A stretch of 64,000 nucleotides of DNA from Apium graveolens (Eukaryota; Streptophyta; Magnoliopsida; Apiales; Apiaceae): contig NC_133648.1 in assembly GCF_009905375.1 (NCBI RefSeq), forward strand, positions 306,110,565 to 306,174,564, read 5' to 3'. The notes under the pieces are model-generated. The model worked only from the letters and a program-made list of their open reading frames with translations. It did not search any database and had not been told where the DNA came from. This document shows positions 23,687-35,373 of this stretch, piece by piece (position 1 is the first letter of the stretch; each line of letters starts with the position of its first letter). The position numbers were made by a program, and so were the translations under genes.

Positions 23687-24141
23687 TAGCACAATTGTAC
23701 AAACAACTGACCAAGATTTGAGGCTAAAAATATGGATCTAAGGTCGCTTTTTTGAAGATTACAAAAAATTTCCAGAATAACACCAAACAAACTTTCTAGG
23801 TTTTGCTAACAATACTACTGAATAAGAACAACAGGCTCTAGAACACAAAGACAATATGCAAACTAAAGTAGATCTGGATTTTAAAACTATCAAAACTATC
23901 AAACCCCGAGCTTTAAGAATATCAAGATTATCAAACCCCAAACAATCAAAACTAACAAGCGAGGATGGGCTCACATAAACGTGGCCTAACGTAATGAGCT
24001 CACACAAATGTGGCTAAAATGAACAACATTCATATTCAAGAGGGGGTATGGTTGCTTGTGTTTTTACAGGTTTAAGATGTGAACTCTCTTAAGAGTTTGC
24101 TAATGAAGGTGAATTCAGGGGCACCGAGACCCAAGGATGGA

Positions 24142-24161
24142 GCCCCCTCCTTCTAGCGCCA
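24142..24161 (-). other. Primer-binding site of the Tat element
   Basis: The minus strand reads TGGCGCTAGAAGGAGGGGGC, two bases (TT) after the LTR end TTATCA. This form is seen in Retand/Tat-type elements. I did not match it to a specific tRNA. Confidence 0.7.
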
Positions 24162-24163
24162 AA

Positions 24164-25003
24164 TGATAACTCCAGTCAGCGGGGCGGCCCCTTCCGACGC
24201 CGTTCCTGGACCTTCTGGGTATGAATGAGGTGCAGCTGCTGTTGGGCGCCTGCAAAACAACACCGGAGGGGGTTTTGTCTCGCGGTGCGTCCGGTGTAAG
24301 AATAAGAAGCTGGTTGGGGAAGAGGAAGATAGAGAGGACTAAGGTGGCTGTGTGTGTAGGCTGAGCATATGAGAGTGTGTGTAATGAAAGTATTTTCTGA
24401 CCCCTAAACCCTTCATCTTAGGGGGTATACATAGCCCAAAGGTAGGGTTTAGGGGTTGGTACCTCCAGATCAGGGCCGTTGGTTCTTGGGGGCGGAGGAT
24501 GCCTGACTTGGATGGATTAAATACACGTGTCCAGGGGAGGACCACCTTCAGGGTGTTCTAACGGCACTCTGACACGCGTTGTGTTTGTCTGATATGTTGG
24601 TTCTTGATAGCTGTCATCGTCACGTGCCCACATACCCTTCATTGGCGGGTTATGGAATGTGCATGTGCTTGCTGGGACCCCCCTCAGGGTGATCCTGGTT
24701 CTGGGCTGGATCCAGCTAGGCAGGTGATCCAGGTCATGACCTGGACCATGGTAGGCAGGTGATCCAGGTCATGACCTGGACCATGGTAGGCAGGTGATCC
24801 AGGTCATGTGTTGGACTCTGGTTAGAAGGTGATCCAGGTCCTGGGTTGGATCCTGCCTGGGAGATGATCCAAGTCCTAGATTGGCCCTGAACCTGGGTCT
24901 CTCCACTTGATTGCGCTAAGTGAGGGGGATCTGGGTCCATCATTTGAGCCTGATACCTATTAGATCCAGGTTGAGCCCTGATCAGGTTGCTGATACCCTA
25001 TCA
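24164..25003 (-). repeat. 5' LTR of the Tat element (840 bp)
   Basis: On the minus strand it begins TGATAGGGTATCAGCAAC at 25003 and ends TTATCA at 24164 next to the PBS, giving TG...CA ends. It includes an internal tandem repeat (about 24715-24850). Its outer end is about 55 bp from the poly(A) signal of the cellular gene. No matching 3' LTR is in the window. Confidence 0.8.
24715..24850. repeat. Short tandem repeat with palindromic units inside the Tat LTR
   Basis: The unit GGCAGGTGATCCAGGTCATG plus ACCTGGACCATGGTA (about 36 bp) is repeated at 24719, 24755 and 24791, the later copies degenerate. Each unit holds the palindrome AGGTCATGACCT. Confidence 0.85.
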
Positions 25004-25057
25004 ATGCACACAAGCCCTTTATCGGTATCCAGATTTACACATAATGCACCTATAAAA

Positions 25058-25063
25058 TTTATT
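25058..25063 (-). terminator. Poly(A) signal of the DUF810 gene
   Basis: AATAAA on the minus strand about 120 nt after the stop codon at 25184, a usual distance for a plant 3' UTR. The retrotransposon boundary lies just beyond it. Confidence 0.55.
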
Positions 25064-25183
25064 AGAACTCTTTAAAAATCAAGCTAAAAAAATCACATAA
25101 AATAATTCGATATTATGTACAGGTCGCATTTGTTCTCTGGTTAAAAGGTTAGCAAGTTGGTTATCAAACTATGCTCAAGTCGA

Positions 25184-28100
25184 TCACAGTTTCTTGGGCA
25201 AGTTGTACGTCTTTTTAAGAAAATTTGTTGCCACCTTGTCATTTCGATAACATAAAACACGTAAAATTGTACTAGGTTCGTCAGGATTCCAATGACCAGA
25301 TGTCGGAGGCAATGGGAGCTTGGAACTAGCAGATGAACCATACTCATTCAGTACTGCATATCTATACTGTTCGATGAGGATATGACTATCAATTTGGAGA
25401 AGAGGAAGTATACGTTTCACGACGATAGCCAATTTATTTATCAACTCAGTTGGCAATCCATTTCCGTTGGACCAGAACAGATCTGTGAGAAAATTGAAGT
25501 CCTCCTCTATCATAATAGAATCTTCCACAGAATAAGCACGAGAAGGGCCTCCAGCAAGCAAAACCAACAAAAAACCTTCAAAAGAAGCTTTCATTACATC
25601 AGCGATCAGACGCATTCGGACTCTTTCATGAACTATGGATGACATAATCTCCAAGTATTGCTCTAGATCCTCAAGAAAAGGTTCAATCCTCGAAGAAGAA
25701 ACTTCTCCACTGTATAGACCATCCCAAAATAGGGGGCTTAAATCATGAAATATGACTTTGTATGCAGTGGCTACACACAGTTGATGCACCCCTTCTAAAC
25801 ATGCAGTTTGTGAAAGATCAAACATTTTCCCCATACCATCTAAGTGAGTATATCCAGCATTTCTTAAATGAGTTATCATCCTATTTTCTAGAACTTCCAA
25901 TTCTTTCTGTATGTGATGCAAAGTATTAATGCGAACACAAAGTTGTGAAATTTCTGCGTTGTCCTCAATTATAACCCTAACTTGAGGTTTCCTCATGAAT
26001 TAACTTATCTTTCTTCCTGAAGGCAGCTTGGAGTTTTGATCCAGCTGTACATCTGGTTAAATCAGGAATGGCTGGAAGAAATTTACCTTGAGATCCTATA
26101 AATCAAAACACAATGGAATGATAAGTTCTGAACAAAACTTCAGAATAGAATTACTTAAACTTTTGCTTTCTATGTAGTGCTCACCGCAGCCAGATTTTGT
26201 AGTTAATATGTAATACTGGAGGCATTTATCAAGACTGGTCATTAATTTGGGCAGTAATACAGGATGCCTCGGTATTGGCAACAAAAAGAATGCCTCCAAA
26301 GTTTCGTCAGCTATCCGCAAAACCTCCACTGCTGATGGAGCAAACCGCTCTTTGTTTGCTTGTGGGTTCCAGACCTATACCAAAGGCTAAGGTTAGTCAT
26401 GCAAATCATTATTTAATAGTCGTAATGATTTCATGTGTTCGAATTACACATCTGTTAAACAATTGGCAGAAAAGTGAGGAATATTGGTTGAAGGAAAGGA
26501 GGAATTAATGGCTGAAATATCTATTGACTCTAGTTATGCTTATCATTTAACATTAAGGTCATTCATCGATCCCTTAATAGAAGAGGGTTGTGACCATGCA
26601 GCACAGTCACACACTTAAACGTGAATGTAAGTGTCAGTGAAATCGACTTTAACCAAGTCATCAACTAAAACATCTTTCCAGAGCCACTTCTATCATTTGA
26701 AATAGTCTAACCAAAAAGTCTAACCAACATAATGATATTAAGCACAATTCATCAACTATCAGTAATCAATTTGGAAACAAGTCCAGCTTCTGAAAACTAT
26801 TTTGGATATGGAAAATACCTCTTGTTGCAGATTTCTGACAACCCATTCCTTAAGCCTGTCTATTCTTATTCTTATCCAAGATTTTACTAGATTTGTAATC
26901 ACAACTTCAGACTCATACGGGGTCATCTCCTTAATTATTGATATTCCACCATCTTCACTGTCAACTGAATCTTCAACTGCCATCTGCACAAGATCCTTTT
27001 CAAGCTTATCAGCAGCAATCAACACTTGTATAGCATCAGGAGTCAGTTCACTGATCCTAGAAATAAATTGCTTTAGTTCCTTTGCAAAGCAAGCATGCAG
27101 GGTTGCTACTGCTACACCAGTGGCAAGAGGGTGCCATCTCTTCAATAAAGGACTATATATTTCCTTCTCATTGAAAGCAAGATCACATGTCTCTTGTGCA
27201 AGAATGGAAAGGATAGGAAGAGCATTCTGCGGGTGTCTTGACGACCGTCTGCTTAAATATATTTTCTCCTTTTTCTGATTTAAGGCAAGTCAAACAGAAG
27301 ATCTGAGTCATAGTCATATTAGAAAATAATGAAAATTTAATTTTGAAGTAGATTTATGAAAAAAAACCACCAGCATAAATGTATATATTTCACTGTATAA
27401 AATGTGAGGGAACTGCAATAGACCAGAATGATGTCAAAATGATTTTTTTACAGATGAACTGGGAGAAGTCAGCCTATTAGCAAAACCAAGGAGACCAACA
27501 ACTAAGGAGTATAAAATACGATACTGAAATATAGAAACAAACCACGGATGCTGATTATTTAAATATACTAATCTGAAGTACGGGTTGCAATGTGATTTAA
27601 GCCTTTCCTATAAAGAGTTATCCTCCCCCCTAGATTACATTATTCAGGTTGATGCAGGTAAACTAACATCAAGACAATAAGGCCCCAGGCCTTCTTTTTT
27701 TTTGAAGAAAAGGTTCAATCCCTTAGTTACTGGTTCTTATTTTTGACATGTTCTCTTTCATTATTATTTTTGTATCCATAAAAGCAAGATAATCCAGAAA
27801 ATTGTAGAACTTGCCTGAAAGAATGCACTGCATACTGATGACCTTATGTAATTGTCAATTCTGTCACATGAGATGTCAACTTCTGTGCTTTTGCTCCGAT
27901 AATCACGAGATTTGTCTCCAACAAGTATATCATTGGTCAAGGCATTGAGAGATAGAACAGTTTGCATTACATCAATGTTACCTCTGTAGAAGGTGTCATG
28001 GTAAGCTGTAAGTTTTCTGTCAGTCCAACTCAGAACAGAGCTCAAAGCAAAACTCAACATCTTGGAGTAAGAAGGGTCCTTTGCACCCTTCGCGTCGTTT

Positions 28101-29914
28101 TCTACTTCTAAAAGCAATTTTTCAGCAGCAAAGAGCAGGTCATTTTCAACTTCATCTGTAGCAACATAACGGTCAAATAACACCAGGGAAAGACAGAGAT
28201 TATGGTATGCTTGGTTTATTCCGAGGATCCCCCATGTTTTCTTTATGAGCTCTAATAATTCATCAACCTCTTCAATAACTGATGTTGTCTTATCGATATC
28301 AAAGCAAGATTCTAAAAGTGTTTGATATAGTCTGAGATTGAAAGGGACCCCATCTGCCCAATGACATATATCAGAGACAGACCCATCAAATGATCTACAG
28401 GCAAGTGACATAACATTGTTCCAGAGAGCCTGCATTGTTTCACTATGCCTTCTAGTGTCAATGGATTTCTCCAAGCCCCTATCTATAATCTCTCGAAGTT
28501 TTTGAGTAGAAGTACTCGTCTTATCCAGGGGCATGTGAGGATGCTGGAGGATACCAGCTTGAAGAACCTTCAATATCCGTTTTTGACTTGCTTCATATTC
28601 TCTTACAGAGGAAAAATCTGAAGCTATAAGTTGCTGTAGTAGCTCTAAAGGTAGAACAAGTGACTCCATCCGCTTTCCTAGCTGATACAAGATCAAGAAT
28701 AAGATATTGTAAAGCAGGCATTATTTGATATTTAATCAGCTATTGAGCTTATTTCTACATTTCCATATCTTCTAGTTCTACTAGGTGACAATGTACTCCA
28801 TGTAAATCGTAATAGTTTGTTTGAGTATATACTAAATATTAGAGTTGATTCTTAAATTGTGACAATCCAACTTTTCATCCTAAAACAAGATTAACTGAAA
28901 AACTAAAACCTCTGTAAACTACATATTAATTCTGCTGCAAACTGTATGTTTTAGCTTACACTCACACAAACTAGAACTAGGTAAAAATTATTAGTTACCT
29001 TCAAAATACAATATGTTAATCAAGATTGCTAGTTTTTTTTCCTTGCAACAATCAATTACTAGTAAATTAAGATATTATACTAGTTTCTAATTTGTAAGCT
29101 GAACTTTAGTTTGTATCTGAACCGAAGACACACATTTATATATGAATATCTTTCGGAGCAAGTCCAATGCTAGATGCAAATTTACTATATATATTGCAAT
29201 AATTTGGCATTAGAAAGTATTTTTTGGTGCTAAAATAGAACTTCAACTACAATACTTGTTCAATTTTGAAACCAAATAATTCCAAATTATACTATTTTTG
29301 TCTTTCCCTCGAAAATCGTATTTAAACTTTACCGATATGCATATCATTTATGGTTACATGATGATGATGTGGTATGGATGTATAAATGTATCCTTGATTT
29401 AAAATTTAGAGTCAAGTATGCATATATGCATGAGGAAAGAACTCCTTTGAAATTGAAATTTTTAGCATCTGGTTTCATGTTACCGAAATGACAGTGCTAG
29501 TATACATTGACATATAAGTGGCAAGAGATTGATTAAGAATACCTGTCCAGCTGTAATTCTAAGCAAGGCACGTCTGAGCCTGGAATGAAATTCCTCAGAA
29601 ATCCTCATTTGAACCCTCATCACCTCTCCAATCGTCATTACTCGTTTTACGGAGTTTTGGTGAGTCCCCACCAAGTTCTTGGCCGGATTCAAACCCCACA
29701 CCTTCTTTACCTTACTAGGCAAAGACGACCCGGTTGACGACGAGGAAGAAGAAGAAGAAGAAGAAGAAGAAGAAGAAGAAGAAGAGACATAATTTAAAGA
29801 GCTGCCACCTTTGGGGCTCCGAGAAGCTGCAACGAAGATTTCGAAAGCTGTCTCTCGGAGATCGGTATCAGATAAATGCAAACTGAGTTGGCCAAATGGG
29901 CTGTCACTCACCAT
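25184..29914 (-). CDS. DUF810 / MUN-domain (UNC-13-like) protein, five exons, one apparent frameshift
   Basis: Exons by sequence: 29914-29543, 28681-27815, 27274-26819, 26374-26185 and 26095-25184, together about 930 codons. The N-terminus (MVSDSPFGQL; LRETAFEIFVAASRS) and blocks such as LPLELLQQL, EEVDELLELIKKTWGILGIN, KRWHPLATGVAVATLHACF, ELTPDAIQVL, SRIEPFLEDLEQYLEI and the C-terminus FLKKTYNLPKKL identify the land-plant DUF810 family, closest in my judgement to Arabidopsis At2g25800 (a MUN-domain relative of PATROL1). MUN-domain proteins act in vesicle tethering and exocytosis; the exact job of this subgroup is not established here. Intron 2 has a GC donor (AG|GCAAGT). Exon 5 changes frame between KKDKLIHE and RKPQVRVI near 26,000, where one extra base breaks the reading frame; this is a real lesion or an assembly error. 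A polyserine run in exon 1 comes from a TTC/TCT microsatellite. Other splice sites are GT-AG. Confidence 0.9.
29745..29785. repeat. GAA/TTC microsatellite in exon 1 of the DUF810 gene
   Basis: About 13 GAA/GAG units on the plus strand, read on the gene strand as TCT/TCC and giving a run of about 17 serines after NYVS. Being trinucleotide, length change would keep the frame. Confidence 0.9.
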
Positions 29915-32405
29915 GATGATTTCTAAACTTAACAACCGTGTCCTATGTTTTAGCTCTCTCTACCTGATTCCAGTACTAGACTACAAATAAGCTTCTTTCT
30001 AATCAAATGCAGAACAAACTTTAATGTAAATGTAAAGATGATTTGAGAGATATCGGACGGTGGGTGGGGGTGTAAATGTAAATGTAATTGATTTAAGAAA
30101 AATTCAACACGGTGTCTGTACCAAATGTCAATCACGTCCACATCGTCAGAGGATGTTGAAGAAGCCTCCTTGCCCAAACGCTTTAATTAATTTAAGCGCT
30201 TGCACACTCAATTCGAATACCATTTTTTTACAATTATTCCCCAATTACTAGATTCATTTATTACCCTATAAACAATATTTAAATTATTTAAGGACTGCTG
30301 CTTCATATTATTCTTTCCATCCAACTTGTTCTTTTTGTCACTTTGCTTCATTTTCCTGCATATGTTACGTGACTATAATTTTTGTAACAGAGAACCATCA
30401 AAATATTAGTTTCTAATTTCTATATGTTAATTGACACCCTCATGATTAATTTTTTTATTTGCCAAATGACAACCTCCTGTTATAAATTTTTCCTCTTTCT
30501 CGAATGTCACTATTTGGGTATAATGATACTAAATGTCTTTTTGAAAAAAAAATTACTCCAAATGTCACTTTAAAACGGAGTCTGGCTTTCCGTTTTTCTA
30601 ATTTGACGAGAACACAATTGCGCGTTCCATTTTTTATTTTGTTCCATTTTTTATTTTTTAACTTTAAACACGCAAGTGCGTACTCTGTTTTTCAATAATT
30701 GTTTTTTATATTTTTTATGTCAAAACAAAGGTTAAAGTTCTGTTTGGAAGGAAAACACAAAATGGAGTTCCGTTTTGCAATTTTTTTTCTTTTACCAAAA
30801 ATACTAGATAATGTAATGTTTTTGAGTTTAAAGCGTTTTTTTGAGGGGTGTTTTGTTTGTATTTTATTAATATCAATACATAATTTGATATTTTTAAAAT
30901 ATAAATTTAGAATTGGTGAAACCTAAAATATTAAAAACAATTAATAATTAAGTTAATAATTAGTGTTTTGTTCCTAGAGTTTATGGCATAAACCCTTTGC
31001 CTACGGTCTTATAGAAAGAGCTGTTAGCATGTGATTGCATAGCCGGTGATCTAAATCATAAACCTTAAATTGGTGTACCATTTATTAATTTATTTTTAAT
31101 ATGTTTAAAACCCAAAAGGGACTGATGAACCTTAATATATTAAAAATTGTTAAATTAGACGTGTTTTTATTTAATTTTTTAAAATTTCTAAAATCTAAAA
31201 GAGTTTATTGAACCCTTAAAAAATTAATAATTATTAAATTATGGTTCACGCTTGAATTTAAAAATTTTAATTTAAGATTTTAATCTTTTTCAAACCCAGT
31301 AAAAAAGGTATGAAAATATAAAATATTAATTAAAAATAAATGAAAATGTATTTTTAAGTTGTATTTTATTGTTGAAAACGTAAAATCAAATATTTTCAGA
31401 GTCTTCAAATGTGACTGAAAGTAATTAATTAAATGTAATCAAATATTTTTAAAGTCTTCAAATATTTTTAGAGTCTTCAAATGTAATAAATCAAAGAAAA
31501 AATAAAAGAAAAAAAGAAAAAGTTAAAAACGTGGAAGGAGAGTACGTTTTCCGGTTTAACAAAAACTTGTTTTGAAATGAAAAATTGCCCAAACTACACT
31601 ACTTTTGTACCCAACCCGCCCAATATACCCATTGGCGGGATTACCGACAAAATTACCCTCTCATTGCACATCCGCCATCAGCATATCCATATTTTATCTA
31701 TTCGAGATGGCGGCGAATTCCCATTATTCCATTAATTCACATAATTTAGTGTCAACATATTTTATATGTAGGGCACATCGATTTGGATATAAAATTTATT
31801 ATACCAGGTTTAGGGCCCCACAATCAATAGTAAAACTAAAACTAAGGGTCTACAACAATCTACAAAAATGTATGGTAATTATTTGAGAATTTGGGACTGT
31901 GGTTCATCCACCAGATCCTTACACACCGAGAGAAAATTGGGAAAAGGGAGTTCTTTGTTAGTACGAGGAAGTTTGATGCTTCAAGCATCAAACTATCACG
32001 TCAATTTAAATTTAGTACAATTTGGAAGTTTGGATTGTTTGGGTGCATCCTTGGTTCACGCATTGTGCATCAACATTACTGGCTGATGTGTGATTTCGTA
32101 CGGTGTATTAGCTGTACATATTTGGTATCTTGTCCGTGTATTCAAACAATACGCCTCTGAGTATCCTATTGATACTCCCTCTGGTAGCCCGCATGTACAC
32201 GATGCGTCTTTGTTCATGACGTGACATGTAGGCATTTAGGGCGCTATAGTCGTCTTCTAGGTGTTTCTGGTTGACTCCTCAAAAAAATGGTTATAAACTT
32301 CTTTCACCGTTTGAAATTAGGTTATAGAATGATAATTGGGGTCATTTTTTCGGAAAGAAACATCGAGAGCCATTTGTTTCAAAAAAATTTGAGACCTTTT
32401 TTTAA
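29915..32405. other. Upstream intergenic region of the DUF810 gene, no gene seen
   Basis: The first few hundred bases should hold the promoter and 5' UTR of the minus-strand gene; no single TATA box stands out. A short repeat of ATGTAA occurs around 30015-30090. Around 31390-31490 the phrase CAAATATTTTTA-AGTCTTCAAAT occurs three times in tandem. The rest is AT-rich with scattered short open frames that show no recognisable domain. Confidence 0.6.
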
Positions 32406-32435
32406 CTAGGGATTTTTTCCAGCGCAATGTGCGCT
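32406..32435 (-). mobile_element. Helitron-like 3' terminus (hairpin plus CTAG)
   Basis: On the minus strand a perfect 6-bp stem, AGCGCA-CAT-TGCGCT, is followed by 11 bases (GGAAAAAATCC) and then CTAG, with T as the next base. A 3' hairpin 10-12 nt before CTRR and insertion next to T is the defining end of Helitrons. The element body would extend to the right, where the copia LTR begins at 32678. The 5' TC end was not located, so this may be a fragment. Confidence 0.55.
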
Positions 32436-32677
32436 CGTAATTTTTTAGTTTTTTAATTTATTTTATAAATATAATTTAACATAATAATATCACATTTTAT
32501 TTATACATACTTGTCGGTTGTTGTATTTTATTTGTATTAAAAGCAGTGCATGTGTCATATTTTTTCATACGATTTATAAACTATTAATTTGCAATGTCCA
32601 CGCTTTTACGAAGAAAATGATCAAATAATTAAATTATTTAATTACTGAACATTTAATTAATCTCCTTATATGTAACT

Positions 32678-33486
32678 TGTTGGGTAATATAGCTTTGTAA
32701 TTTATCCGAAAAACCCATAATAGTATAAAATATTTTAGAATTTTAAAATGTTAGGAATATATTGTATTCTTAATGATATTACACCAAAACACCTTAGTAG
32801 ATTTAATTAAGTATGTTTGTAACTTTCAACGGATAATCTTTGTTTGTCATCCGTTGAAAGAGTAGCTTATGTTTAAATAAGCTTTTGTAGCACATTCCTG
32901 TAGGATATTCTAAGTCATGTCGACAAGTAGAATGATATGCAAAATAGGTTGGCTAATTATAAATATTAGATGCCTTGTAATTTTGCATAAATGAAATTGT
33001 GTCAACTTCTATGAAAATATTTTCAACGGGTGATTCTACAAGGTTTCACCGGATGACTCAAGATACTTTTAACGGATGATCCAGTAGAGACTCAATGGAT
33101 TATCTACAAAGTCTCAACGGATAAAAAATTCAAATAGCAGTTGATAATGACTTGATATTCACATGGGTTGATTGTATACAAAAGGAATGTGGCAACCTAT
33201 TTGCAGGTTTATGAGAACAAAGAAGTATTTCCATTTCCATGCTTGCTTGAAGAAATACAAAGATGCTGGATAGAGAGATGAAGAAACATGTGATTAGACT
33301 TGCATACATATATCTTTGTATTTAATTACTTTTTTTCTTAAATACATATATATTTCATTTGTGCATACTTGTATATTCAAGCACATATATATTTTGGTAA
33401 AGAGTTTTCTTAATTTCCAAATGAAACCAAGAATTACATTCAACCCCCCTTTTGTAATTCTATTGGTAGATTGTCTGGGAATAACA
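32678..33486 (+). repeat. 5' LTR of the copia element (about 809 bp)
   Basis: Starts TGTTGGGTAATATAGC and ends GGGAATAACA directly before the PBS, giving TG...CA ends. The middle (32823-33121) repeats the motif TCAACGGAT many times, in both orientations, including a perfect 12-bp inverted repeat. The second LTR is not in the window, so the left edge rests on TG and family style. Confidence 0.65.
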
Positions 33487-33488
33487 AT

Positions 33489-33500
33489 TGGTATCAGAGC
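33489..33500 (+). other. Primer-binding site of the copia element (tRNA-iMet type)
   Basis: TGGTATCAGAGC two bases after the LTR end. Standard for plant Ty1/copia. Confidence 0.92.
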
Positions 33501-33564
33501 AAACTCTTGACATACTAAGAGTTTAAAGATCAAAACAAGCTAACAATATCAGTAGAAAGGATGT

Positions 33565-35370
33565 TGGAGTGAAGATCCCTTTTCTGGACAAAGACAACTA
33601 CCATCATTGGAAGGTGAAAATGCACCTGCATCTTCTCTCTCAAGATGAAAGGTATGTTGATTGCATTGAGAAAGGCCCTCATGTTCCTCGCATACCTGCA
33701 ATAGATGTTGAAGGAGCTGTTGGCAACGAGAAGACAATTCCAAAGTCACAATCAGAATGGACAAATGAAGATATTGAGTAAATGCACAAAGATAAAAAGG
33801 CTATGAACATTCTGTTCAATGGTCTTGATAGTGATATGTTTGACAATGTTATCAATTGTAAATCTGTTTAGGATATTTGGGATACAATTCAAATCATATG
33901 TGATGGAACTGAACAAGTAAGGGAAAATAAGATGCAATTTCTAATACAGCCGTATGAGCACTTTCATTATGAAGAAAGTGAGTCTTTAAGTGACAATTTT
34001 AGTAGGTTTTAAAAACTACTAAATGCACTGAAACTGCATGGAAGAATCTACCGGACAAAAGATTCAAACGTGAAATTTTTTAGATCTCTACCAAAAGACT
34101 GGAAGCCTATGACTATTTTTCTTAGAAACTCTCAAGATTATAGGGAGTTTACTTTGGAGAGACTGTGTGACATTCTAAAATCTTATGAGCTTGAGTTGGA
34201 ACAAGATGAGCAGTTAGAGAAAGAAAGGAAGAAGGGATGAACTATTGCATTAGTAGCTGAACAAGAGAGAGTGAAAGAGATGAAGGTTGAAACTGTGGAA
34301 TCTGCACCAAACTTAAGGGTTTATGAAGGCATAGGAAAAGGGCTAGTGACTGAGCATGAAGATCATCTTAGTTAGGATGAAATGGAGGACATAGATGAAT
34401 ATCTAACTTTCCTATCAAGAAGATTTTCCAAGCTCAAATTCAAAAAGAATTTTGGAGCAACCAAGCCAAATAGAAACATGGTGGATAAATCTAAATTCAA
34501 GTGTTTCAAATGTGGCTTGAGTGGTCATTTTTCCAATGAATGCAGAAAGCCTAATTTTGAGAAAAAGAAGTTTGAGTCTGTGGATTACAAAAAGAAGAAC
34601 TTTGAACTGCTCAAACAAAAGGAAAGGGCTTTCCTAACTCAAGAAAATGACTGGGCAGCTGATGGGGTAGATGAAGATGAAGAAACAAGCTATGTCAATC
34701 TAGCTCTAATGGCCAAATCAGATGAAGTAGAGGTCAAATCTTCAAGCAATAAGGTAATCACTAATAATCTAGCACACCTTTTTAAAGATGAGTGTAATGA
34801 TGCTATAAATGACATGTCAACATAATTATATCACTTGCGTGTTACACTTAAATCACTCACTCAATAAAACACAAAAACTAAATATAATAATATATTTTTA
34901 AGTAAGAGGAAAACTGTGTTAGAAACCCAATTTGTTGAGTTTGAGAAACTGAAGATAGAGTGCAAGATTGCAAAAGATGAATTGACTGAATCCTTGAAGA
35001 ACGAGGAAATTTTAAGAAAGCAACTTGAACGAAAGCAAGAGGTAATCAAAGCTTGGAAATCATCAAGTAATGTAAGTGCCTAAATTGATAAGATTTAATG
35101 TAAAGAATCATTCTGTGAAGAAGCTTGGAAAAAGAACAAGGAGAAGCCGGATACTGTGTTGGTAGAAGGATTATCAGCGGATGTGGAATCAATGGATGAT
35201 GAAGTTTATCCGTCGAAAGCTAAAAGGGATTAACTGTCGAAAGACAAGGAACCACATCCGTCGATTGAAAAGAAACCAATTAGCAAATATAGCCTAGCTA
35301 AACTCAATGAGAAATATGGATCAGTTTCCAAGCAGGAGAATCAAGTCAAGGAAAACAAAAGAGTTAATGT
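33565..35370 (+). pseudogene. Copia element Gag, with stops
   Basis: Reads KIPFLDKDNYHHWKVKMHLH (the usual copia gag start around a W-K motif). It continues through in-frame stops (about 33779, 33870, 34008, 34238, 34373) into an acidic/basic region and the zinc knuckle CFKCGLSGHFSNEC near 34501-34542. After it come a coiled-coil-like Lys/Glu stretch and PISKYSLAKLNEKYGSVSK near 35276-35330. Gag packages element RNA; this copy is dead because of at least eight stop codons. Confidence 0.85.
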
Positions 35371-35373
35371 GGG

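Larger units (their letters stand above)
17456..25003 (-). mobile_element. Tat-lineage Ty3/gypsy retrotransposon, 3' LTR missing
   Basis: Minus-strand element with 5' LTR (24164-25003), PBS, gag, protease, a partly deleted RT, RNase H, a second archaeal-type RNase H and integrase. The archaeal-type RNase H and the DNGSS protease motif are hallmarks of the Tat (Retand/Ogre-like) lineage. Downstream of pol is a repeat-rich region (about 17.5-18.26 kb). No second copy of the LTR exists on the left, so the element is truncated there; the left limit given is where an older LTR ends. Several stops, frameshifts and a deletion of the RT catalytic core make it non-autonomous. Confidence 0.85.

Noticed and set aside
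23091..23721. Several plus-strand open frames with many Ser and Phe
   Set aside because: They are antisense shadows of the charged coiled-coil part of the Tat gag (Glu/Lys codons read backwards).
31605..32160. Overlapping plus-strand ORFs of 70-93 codons upstream of the Helitron end
   Set aside because: Overlapping in different frames, no family resemblance, AT-rich setting; compatible with chance.
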